Part shown: positions 1 through 5,234 of the stretch, one piece after another
Numbering within the stretch: position 1 is the stretch's first letter
How the letters are laid out: the number at the start of each line of letters is the position of its first letter
NCBI GenBank assembly: GCA_024640925.1
Contig: JAHEEB010000075.1
Location: forward strand, 1 to 10,205
DNA: 10,205 nucleotides
Reading direction: 5' to 3'
Source of the DNA: Bacteroidota bacterium
GTDB lineage: Bacteria; Bacteroidota; Bacteroidia; Bacteroidales; UBA10428
The notes under the pieces: model-generated
Told to the model about the DNA's origin: nothing
Seen by the model: only the letters and a program-made list of their open reading frames with translations
The model's database searches: none
Program-made: the position numbers and the translations under genes

Positions 1-210
1 TAGTGTGGGTACTCCACGAATCTGGTACTGGTTTGCTAATTCGTTGTTTTGATCCACATCGATTTTTATAACCCTGATTTTTTGACCCATCTCAATAGCT
101 ACTTCCTTTAGAACAGGTGACTGAACTTTACATGGGGCACACCATTCGGCATAGAAATCAACTAAAACAGGCCGTGAGTCTTTTATTATAGTTTCAAAAT
201 TACCTTTCAT
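1..210 (-). CDS. Thioredoxin, cytosolic type (3' end cut by window edge)
   Basis: This is the first 70 codons of a thioredoxin, running off the left edge. The ATG at 208-210 opens with MKGNFETIIKDSRPVLVDFY. The dithiol active site WCAPC follows at residues 23-27 inside the usual VDFYAEWCAPCK context, and the cis-proline loop RGVPTL is at about residues 65-70. No signal peptide or membrane segment precedes the fold, so it should be a cytosolic disulfide reductase of the normal ~100-residue size. Its start lies 3 bp after the stop of the membrane-anchored thioredoxin upstream, so the two are almost certainly co-transcribed and perhaps translationally coupled. I see no Shine-Dalgarno sequence. 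The last ~30 residues lie outside the window. The assignment as thioredoxin is firm; the partner protein is unknown. Confidence 0.93.
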   Translation of the reverse strand, partial: MKGNFETIIKDSRPVLVDFYAEWCAPCKVQSPVLKEVAIEMGQKIRVIKIDVDQNNELANQYQIRGVPTL

Positions 211-213
211 AGT

Positions 214-630
214 TTATGCAGTTTGAATTTGATTTAAAAGAAAATCTTTTGATTTAATTCCTACAAACCGTTTTACCTCTGTTCCATTCTTTAATAAAAC
301 CATTGTTGGAATATTGCGAACATTATATTTTTTCGCCAGGGACTGATAATGCTCAATATTAACTTTACCAACACGAGCATTTCCCGACAGCTCCTCAGCA
401 ACCTCGTTTAAGATTGGGGCCATCATTCTGCATGGCGCGCACCAACTTGCCCAGAAATCGATTAGTACAACCTTGTTTTTTATTTGATGCTGAAAATTTG
501 AATCACTAAGCGTTAAAATCTTCTCATTGTCTGTTACCATTGGAATGTTTTTCATTCTTGCCTTGGCAGTAAATAAGATAATTCCAAAGGCTACTATGAC
601 CAGACCTACTATTACCATTGCTGTTTGCAT
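214..630 (-). CDS. Membrane-anchored thioredoxin
   Basis: A 138-residue protein with an N-terminal hydrophobic segment (about residues 4-21, rich in V, I, G and F) followed by a basic stretch (KARMK) and then a complete thioredoxin domain (about 35-138). The active site CAPC is at residues 64-67 in a WASWCAPCR context, and the cis-proline is P108 in RNIPT. The segment could be an uncleaved anchor. The basic residues on its C-terminal side suggest the domain may stay on the cytoplasmic face by the positive-inside rule, but periplasmic exposure cannot be excluded. An internal ATG at residue 26 would give a soluble form. I prefer the long start because the hydrophobic run is coherent and the 31-bp gap to the previous gene is normal. 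It sits between an atypical thioredoxin-like gene and a soluble thioredoxin in one transcription unit. Confidence 0.9.
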   Translation of the reverse strand: MQTAMVIVGLVIVAFGIILFTAKARMKNIPMVTDNEKILTLSDSNFQHQIKNKVVLIDFWASWCAPCRMMAPILNEVAEELSGNARVGKVNIEHYQSLAKKYNVRNIPTMVLLKNGTEVKRFVGIKSKDFLLNQIQTA

Positions 631-661
631 TTTTGTTTTTTTAATGATGTTAAATTTTTTA

Positions 662-1018
662 TCAGGCCTTTATGGGTGCTACAAATTCGGTTTCAAGAAT
701 TGCTGTAATTTGTTGTTTTGTCTGAATACTTGAGGTTGCTTTCACTACCATACCATTTTTATAATAAATGGTAAAAGGAATCCCCATAAATCCCCGAACT
801 TCGGGTAACTCCCTTATTACATGCGATTCGGGATTATCGAACTCCATATCGTAAAATTTAATATTCGTGTACTCATGTTGTAGCCCTTCTACATGATGGT
901 AAACAGGGATACACATAGGTCCCATACGGCCGCATATAACAACTACATTTTCATTCTCACTGATAATCCTTTCATGGTCAGCTGCTGTTTCAATATGTTT
1001 TAAATTTGTGTACAACAT
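662..1018 (-). CDS. Atypical thioredoxin-like protein with CGRMGPMC motif
   Basis: A 118-residue protein with the overall thioredoxin order: a VVVIC strand (25-29), an active-site loop, a helix, a KFYDMEFDNP strand (54-63), a GIPFTIYYKNG cis-proline region (P81) and a C-terminal helix. The canonical CxxC is absent. The loop reads CGRMGPMCIPVY, with cysteines at residues 29 and 36, six residues apart. Only C36 aligns with a classical CxxC position (the second cysteine); C29 falls at the end of the preceding strand. It may therefore work as a monothiol or through an unusual disulfide, and need not be a general disulfide reductase. It is the first gene of the three-gene thioredoxin cluster and is divergent from the Crp/Fnr regulator. 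I do not know a defined function for it. Thioredoxin-fold membership is well supported by the downstream half. Confidence 0.85.
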   Translation of the reverse strand: MLYTNLKHIETAADHERIISENENVVVICGRMGPMCIPVYHHVEGLQHEYTNIKFYDMEFDNPESHVIRELPEVRGFMGIPFTIYYKNGMVVKATSSIQTKQQITAILETEFVAPIKA

Positions 1019-1044
1019 GTCTTTTTTGTTTTTTATTTCTGAAA

Positions 1045-1052
1045 CAAAGTTA
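1045..1052 (-). promoter_or_regulatory. Candidate -7 box for the thioredoxin cluster
   Basis: Read on the minus strand this is TAACTTTG, a match to the Bacteroidota -7 consensus TAnnTTTG. It ends 26 bp upstream of the ATG at 1018, a sensible leader length. I could not find a convincing TTTG -33 box at the expected distance, so it rests on one motif plus position. Confidence 0.45.
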
Positions 1053-1082
1053 TCTTACAAGGAGTTATGAATAAAGAAAATT

Positions 1083-1124
1083 GTTGTTTAGCGCGACAAC
1101 TTACGAATTGAAACAGGACAACTT
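1083..1124. promoter_or_regulatory. Candidate operator repeats between divergent promoters
   Basis: GACAACTT occurs twice in direct orientation, at 1095-1102 and 1117-1124, exactly 22 bp apart (about two helical turns). The first copy also forms an inverted pair with GTTGT at 1083-1087 (GTTGT-N8-ACAAC). The cluster lies between the two outward-facing -7 boxes, and the right copy falls 17-24 bp upstream of the regulator's -7 box, where a regulator could overlap the -33 region. This is a possible site for the adjacent Crp/Fnr protein or another factor. The motif is short and the region AT-rich, so chance is possible. Confidence 0.3.
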
Positions 1125-1140
1125 TTTTATTGATTTGGAT

Positions 1141-1148
1141 TAACTTTG
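1141..1148 (+). promoter_or_regulatory. Candidate -7 box for the Crp/Fnr regulator gene
   Basis: TAACTTTG matches the Bacteroidota -7 consensus and is identical to the box facing the other way at 1045-1052. It ends 23 bp before the ATG at 1172 and lies downstream of an in-frame start at 1130, which favours 1172 as the true start. No clear -33 TTTG is seen at the expected spacing. Confidence 0.45.
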
Positions 1149-1171
1149 AGATTCTTCAATCGAAAAGATAC

Positions 1172-1867
1172 ATGAAAACTATTCTTGAAGCCGACAACGA
1201 TTTTATCTGTGATATTCAGGCTCCTTGCTTTCAGATGCTTTCTGAACAGGAAGTAGAGTTAGTAAGAGCAAGCAAAACACAGGTGCTTTTTCGTAAAGGC
1301 GATAACCTTACCAAACAGGGAGCTTTTGCTTCATATATACTTTTTGTAATTAACGGACTTGCCAAACAATATATCGAAGGAGACAATACGAAGAATTATA
1401 ATCTTCGGATTATCAAACCTGGCGAATTTGTTGGACTTTCAGCAGTCTTCACCAAAAACACATTTAACTACTCATCTATAGCGCTCACCGATTGTCAGGT
1501 TTTTCTTATAGAAAAGGATACGATTGCCAATGTTGTTAAGCAAAACGGAATGTTTGGTTTTACTATTATAAAGAGGTATTGCGAGCAAAATGCCAATCTT
1601 TTTGATACTTTACGAAATGTATTATACAAACAGATGAATGGCCGAATTGCAGACACTCTGCTTTATATCGATGGTTTAAAAACCGAAAATGCCGAAGTGT
1701 TTCAGCTGCTCTCAAGAAAAGATATTGCCGACTTTGCCGGAATCTCTACTGAAAGTGCCGTAAAGTTATTGAAAAGCTTTGAACGGGACGGATTGATTGA
1801 GCTTAATGAAAAAGACATATTAATTTTAAATTCTAATGCTTTGCTTGAGATAAGCAAAAGAGGATGA
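1172..1867 (+). CDS. Crp/Fnr-family transcriptional regulator
   Basis: A 231-residue regulator starting MKTILEADNDFICDIQAPCF. An N-terminal cyclic-nucleotide-binding-like beta-barrel spans about residues 30-125, with KGDNLTKQG and IKPGEFVGL resembling the fold's conserved turns. A dimerisation helix and then a C-terminal winged helix-turn-helix follow (about 177-211, LSRKDIADFAGISTESAVK then ERDGLIEL). I chose the ATG at 1172 over an in-frame start at 1130. The shorter form matches the usual ~220-235 length, and a -7 promoter box lies between the two. Two cysteines (C13 and C19) lie near the N-terminus where several Crp/Fnr members carry redox ligands, but the full four-cysteine cluster set of FNR is not present. 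It is divergent from the thioredoxin cluster and convergent with the sulfur-respiration block. Either could be its target; the effector is unknown. Confidence 0.9.
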   Translation: MKTILEADNDFICDIQAPCFQMLSEQEVELVRASKTQVLFRKGDNLTKQGAFASYILFVINGLAKQYIEGDNTKNYNLRIIKPGEFVGLSAVFTKNTFNYSSIALTDCQVFLIEKDTIANVVKQNGMFGFTIIKRYCEQNANLFDTLRNVLYKQMNGRIADTLLYIDGLKTENAEVFQLLSRKDIADFAGISTESAVKLLKSFERDGLIELNEKDILILNSNALLEISKRG

Positions 1868-1871
1868 CAAG

Positions 1872-1903
1872 TTTCAAAAAAAGTGTGACCTGTCAGTTTG
1901 AAA
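1872..1903 (+). terminator. Possible weak terminator between convergent genes
   Basis: A 7-bp perfect inverted repeat, TTTCAAA (1872-1878) and TTTGAAA (1897-1903), sits just after the regulator's stop and is followed on the plus strand by a short T-run at 1915-1919. The stem is AT-rich and the loop is 18 nt, so stability is poor. Its place between convergent genes is the main argument. Confidence 0.25.
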
Positions 1904-1917
1904 GCCGAATTATGTTT

Positions 1918-2550
1918 TTAGCACCCTCCTGCAGGCTTCTTCTTTTTTGGTGTTGTCTTTATTACTGGTTTTGGAGAATTGGTTAATGGGGTGTTCGCGG
2001 GTTGTATCGTTGTTGTACTTCCACCTAAAGCACTACTTGCTGCCTTTCTGAAATCGTATTTTGCAAATTCTTCGTCAGAGCTGGTGGAGGCTGGTTCTGT
2101 TGGATTTAATATAACCTCGAACCAATAATTCAAGCCACCTTCCAGTACATAATTGTTCTTGTAGCCCAATTGTCGTGTTATCATCCAGGCTTCATTGGCA
2201 GTTATAGTGCCATTGGAATAAAATACGTTCATTTTTGTGTCCTGATCCAGTATTTCAACATATTGTTCGGCCAGCAAATCTGTAATGGGTATATTCATTG
2301 CTCCCTGCAAACTGAACTTTTCGTATTCATCCTGACTCCTTACGTCAATTAAAAGAAGGGTAGGATCGTTTTTCACAATCATATCAGCAACTGTTTCAGG
2401 TGAGATATATTGAGAACGTGTATTAGCTTCTGATAGCAGCTGTTCTGCTGTTAGTTTATAAGGTTTTGTCTTATTTTGAGGAACAGCGGCTATTATCAAT
2501 CCTAGAGGAATGATAAATATGGCAAGTATTATTCTCGGGTTCATACTCAT
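1918..2550 (-). CDS. Membrane-anchored rhodanese-like protein lacking the catalytic Cys, with C-terminal GGC
   Basis: A 210-residue protein. Residues 6-23 form a hydrophobic signal or anchor, suggesting export across the inner membrane. A rhodanese domain spans about 46-147: LLIDVRSQDEYEKFSLQGAMNIPI (66-89) is the conserved DVR...E...GA.NIP block, VFYSNGTIT (109-117) is the active-site loop and VLEGGLNYW (135-143) the closing motif. At the catalytic position there is serine (S112, codon TCC) instead of cysteine, so classical sulfurtransferase chemistry should be lost. The only cysteine in the protein is the last residue, C210, after a Pro/Thr-rich tail (about 183-200) and KKKK-PAGGC. It is last in the reductase-YeeE block, 39 bp after the preceding gene. 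A role in binding or relaying sulfane sulfur through the tail cysteine is inference; a scaffold role is equally possible. Confidence 0.88.
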   Translation of the reverse strand: MSMNPRIILAIFIIPLGLIIAAVPQNKTKPYKLTAEQLLSEANTRSQYISPETVADMIVKNDPTLLLIDVRSQDEYEKFSLQGAMNIPITDLLAEQYVEILDQDTKMNVFYSNGTITANEAWMITRQLGYKNNYVLEGGLNYWFEVILNPTEPASTSSDEEFAKYDFRKAASSALGGSTTTIQPANTPLTNSPKPVIKTTPKKKKPAGGC

Positions 2551-2589
2551 TTTACGTTTAATTTCTTAATCTGCTTATCTAATAAATAT

Positions 2590-3180
2590 TCAATATTCCT
2601 CCCGGGGGAATTTCTTTTCTGCCCAGTCAGCAACCCAAAACATTGCTAAGGCAACAAGAATTAATAAAAGAGCAAAAACACCATCGCTCAATCCTAGCGA
2701 TTTACTTATCTTAGGCGAGCCCAAATCCTGAGCCCAGTATAGTTTCTCCCAAATTGGGTAGCCACCGCCAAATATTGCAACCCCAATAAATAATCCAACA
2801 ATAAACACCATACCATCGACTTTACCAATGGAAGCACCACAAAAGCTAGTGCCCGGGCAATAACCACCCATAATAAATCCTGCCCCCATAACTACTCCCC
2901 CCAGTATTGCAGAAGATAAGTAAGTGGGATTAATATATACCAAACCTAAATCGACCCATCCAAAAAGGCTAAAAAACAGAAGTCCTAACATAGCTGTAAT
3001 AGCACCTGTAAAAAAGACTTTTAATACAACCATGTCATATCCATAAAACACACCTGCTAATTTCCGGCTCGAAGAAAAACCGCTTTGTTCCAACACAAAA
3101 CCAAAACCAATGCCGATGATAAAAGCAAGAAATAAGTTGGTGTTTTCCGATATTATTTCATTTACTGCTAATGGTCCCAT
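2590..3180 (-). CDS. YeeE/YedE-family sulfur transporter, second half-size protein
   Basis: A 196-residue polytopic membrane protein of the YeeE/YedE family, whose E. coli member YeeE (TsuA) imports thiosulfate. Hydrophobic segments lie at about 15-33, 52-72, 87-108, 123-140 and 165-185. Family signatures are GFVLEQSGFSSSRKLAG (28-44), followed by the YGYDMVVLKVFFTGAIT stretch, and GGYCPGTSFCGAS (106-117), holding C108 and C114. The GxCPGTS motif carries the conserved cysteine thought to contact the sulfur substrate. It is about half the ~350-residue length of single-chain YeeE and lies 16 bp after a second half-size paralogue, so the two probably assemble as one transporter. No TusA-like partner (the usual YeeD role) is seen in the window. 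The direction of transport and the substrate here are not shown by sequence. Confidence 0.9.
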   Translation of the reverse strand: MGPLAVNEIISENTNLFLAFIIGIGFGFVLEQSGFSSSRKLAGVFYGYDMVVLKVFFTGAITAMLGLLFFSLFGWVDLGLVYINPTYLSSAILGGVVMGAGFIMGGYCPGTSFCGASIGKVDGMVFIVGLFIGVAIFGGGYPIWEKLYWAQDLGSPKISKSLGLSDGVFALLLILVALAMFWVADWAEKKFPREEY

Positions 3181-3196
3181 ACTATTTTGAATAAAG

Positions 3197-3712
3197 TTAA
3201 ATCCAATTTTTTCTAAAGAAATATGCTAAAGCGAAGGCTGTTCCGAAAATTGCCATCATGGTAATAAAACCACCCAAAGACAAAACAGCCATACCACTTA
3301 AAGCCGAACCACTGGTACAACCACGACCGAGTTGAGAGCCCCAACCAAATAATACTCCACCTATTAGTGCCATTATTAATCTCTTTCGCGATGTAATTTT
3401 TGGAGAATGTTCAACTTTAAATTTCAATCTGCCAGCTATAGCACCTGAAAGAAAACCACCAACTAGCACTCCCAGCATTTCAAACACCAGCCAGTTTTTC
3501 ATCGGATTACCAGTATGTTTTTCTGTATATTCTTTTATAAAACCAGAAGTCTGCGCAGAAGATGGTGATATTATAGTTGTTGCCGTAACAATACAGCTTT
3601 TGATGGCACCACTGGCACCTAAACCCCTGCCAGATATAAAATTTGCAGAAAGCAAGACCAGTCCGAGTAAAACACCACCCAAATATGGGTTTAAGTATTT
3701 TTTTGGTTTCAT
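3197..3712 (-). CDS. YeeE/YedE-family sulfur transporter, first half-size protein
   Basis: A 171-residue membrane protein of the same family as its downstream neighbour, with hydrophobic segments at about 10-28, 75-95, 112-128 and 142-165. Its signature is QLGRGCTSGSALSGMAVLS (127-145) with the conserved C132. The N-terminal GRGLGASGAIKSC stretch (28-40) also resembles the substrate-facing loop of this family and adds C40. The order of this gene followed by the GxCPGT-bearing gene gives a two-gene transporter instead of one fused chain. It begins 31 bp after the NrfD-type gene, so it belongs to the same run of minus-strand genes as the molybdoenzyme complex. This supports a sulfur compound as the metabolic theme. 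Thiosulfate or a persulfide-type species are plausible cargoes, by family only. Confidence 0.9.
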   Translation of the reverse strand: MKPKKYLNPYLGGVLLGLVLLSANFISGRGLGASGAIKSCIVTATTIISPSSAQTSGFIKEYTEKHTGNPMKNWLVFEMLGVLVGGFLSGAIAGRLKFKVEHSPKITSRKRLIMALIGGVLFGWGSQLGRGCTSGSALSGMAVLSLGGFITMMAIFGTAFALAYFFRKNWI

Positions 3713-3743
3713 ATCTATCGTTAAGTATTAAATTTCGTATTCA

Positions 3744-4685
3744 TTAATATAGCCATCGGCTTACCTGTCCGGCATAAACAATTATAAAACGAAGCATGAT
3801 ACTGCCAAATAAAATCAACAAAGATGATATCAATACAGGTATATGAAATTTACGTAATTCTAAAAACTCCAATAAGGCAGGAATAACAAGCCCCAAAGCA
3901 ACTACAAATATCCAAAAAGCCATAGTGTAGGGACCACCAAGAAACAATTTGGCTGCATCTATTTGTACCTGTGTGCTTGCCATAAATCCCATAAACATGT
4001 GAATGATCAGAAAGACTTCTATTCCAATTAGTATCAGGTCAATTTGAGCAAATCGTTTTTTCTCAACAGCCGATTTAGACAAAAGCATTATTGTTGCTGC
4101 TCCTGCCGATAAACCTGAAGTGAGGAATAAGGGCCCCAGAATTGAAGTATTCCAGAGTGGACGGGCATTGAACGCTGATAAAAGTATGCCGGTATATATG
4201 CCCAGAATAACAGAAAAAATCAACATAATCCAGGCGATGGTTTTTTTATAACCTATTAGAAATACTTCTAATAATTTAATCCATGTATATTTCCAGTCCC
4301 AATTTGGAAAAAATTCCCTGATATAAAGGGCAGCCCAAATAAAAGAAACGGGAGTAATAACCATTAAAGTCCAGGCTCCCCAAGACATGGGCGATTGTAA
4401 TTTTATATTTGTATATAATTGCCAGAAATACAATTTATGCCGGAGATCTATGAAAAGGGCCAATAATCCTAAGATTAAAAGAAATGGAACAATTACAGGA
4501 GCTTTCTTAACCGCTGCTGGATACTCGTTTTCTTTTCCATTGATAAAAAACAAGGCAGTAAAAAATAAGATTCCGGCAGCAAGTCCTCCAAGAAAAAGGT
4601 AGAGTGGAATTTGCCAATGCCAGATATTTAATTGCGGGTCAACCAGGTGGTTCATTCGTCCGCTGACTATTAATTCTTCTTTCAT
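3744..4685 (-). CDS. nrfD: NrfD/PsrC-type quinol-interacting membrane subunit
   Basis: A 313-residue integral membrane protein with about eight hydrophobic segments (roughly 24-48, 64-82, 102-122, 148-169, 185-204, 216-236, 254-274 and 284-305), the standard NrfD/PsrC architecture. Family motifs visible are LGGLAAGI (32-39), SPMSWGAW (98-105), GIYTGILLSAFNARPLWNT (162-180) and RFIIVYAGQ (299-307). In PsrC-type complexes this subunit anchors the complex and passes electrons from menaquinol to the four-cluster ferredoxin subunit, which feeds the molybdenum site. It carries no haem-ligand pattern like the cytochrome b type PhsC. Its place directly after the ferredoxin gene, 15 bp apart, gives the classic catalytic-ferredoxin-NrfD gene order. 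Confidence 0.93.
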   Translation of the reverse strand: MKEELIVSGRMNHLVDPQLNIWHWQIPLYLFLGGLAAGILFFTALFFINGKENEYPAAVKKAPVIVPFLLILGLLALFIDLRHKLYFWQLYTNIKLQSPMSWGAWTLMVITPVSFIWAALYIREFFPNWDWKYTWIKLLEVFLIGYKKTIAWIMLIFSVILGIYTGILLSAFNARPLWNTSILGPLFLTSGLSAGAATIMLLSKSAVEKKRFAQIDLILIGIEVFLIIHMFMGFMASTQVQIDAAKLFLGGPYTMAFWIFVVALGLVIPALLEFLELRKFHIPVLISSLLILFGSIMLRFIIVYAGQVSRWLY

Positions 4686-4700
4686 TTGCAGTTCGAACCT

Positions 4701-5234
4701 TTAAATTATGAAATATAATTGTGGATTAGTACCTGCTTCGGGAATCAGTGTTTTGTATTTTCTTCTTTTCAAAATCATAGAAACCTTGCTGTTAGGGTCG
4801 TCTAAATCGCCAAAATAAATACATTTGGTAGGACATACTGAAGCACAAGCTGTATCCAGGCCGTTTTTTACACGATGAATACAAAAAGTACACTTATCAA
4901 CATATCCATCGGGATGCGGGTATCTTGCATCATATGGACACGAAGCAATACAGGCACCACAACCGATGCATTCCTTTGATTCAACCAGTACTATTCCTCC
5001 ATCGCTATAATGACTTGCTCCGGTTGGGCAACACCGCACACATGGAGAATTCTTGCAATGGTTGCAACGTTCAGAGCGGATTTCAATCTCAAGTTGGGGA
5101 TAGGTTCCTGCCATCACTTCAACAACCCATTCACGACAATAACCTATGGGAACATTGTTTTCTGTCTGGCAAGCAACAACACAATCGCTGCAACCCACAC
5201 ATTTTTTAGTGTCAACGGCCATTGCATATCTCAT
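4701..5234 (-). CDS. Four-cluster 4Fe-4S ferredoxin subunit (PsrB/PhsB/NrfC-like)
   Basis: A 177-residue electron-transfer subunit with sixteen cysteines arranged for four [4Fe-4S] clusters: C12/C15/C18/C22 (CVGCSDCVVAC), C57/C60/C65/C69, C89/C92/C95/C99 (CIGCGACIASC) and C115/C118/C130/C134. This is the DMSO-reductase-family beta-subunit pattern. It has no signal peptide, so it is expected to be exported in complex with the Tat-signal-bearing catalytic subunit. The gene start overlaps the catalytic gene's stop as TAATG (shared base at 5234). A strong AAGGAGG lies at 5242-5248 on the minus strand, 7 nt before the ATG, within the last codons of the upstream gene, so the start is well defined and translation is probably coupled. 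Its job is to link the NrfD subunit to the molybdenum subunit. Confidence 0.95.
   Translation of the reverse strand: MRYAMAVDTKKCVGCSDCVVACQTENNVPIGYCREWVVEVMAGTYPQLEIEIRSERCNHCKNSPCVRCCPTGASHYSDGGIVLVESKECIGCGACIASCPYDARYPHPDGYVDKCTFCIHRVKNGLDTACASVCPTKCIYFGDLDDPNSKVSMILKRRKYKTLIPEAGTNPQLYFII

Noticed and set aside
1067..1111. A 14-codon plus-strand ORF (MNKENCCLARQLTN) after AAGGAG in the divergent control region
   Set aside because: The spacing from AAGGAG to ATG is only 2 nt, the ORF is very short, it overlaps the candidate operator repeats, and nothing indicates translation.
1130..1171. Longer start for the Crp/Fnr regulator (14 extra residues)
   Set aside because: A -7 promoter box lies at 1141-1148, after that start, and the shorter product fits the family length better.
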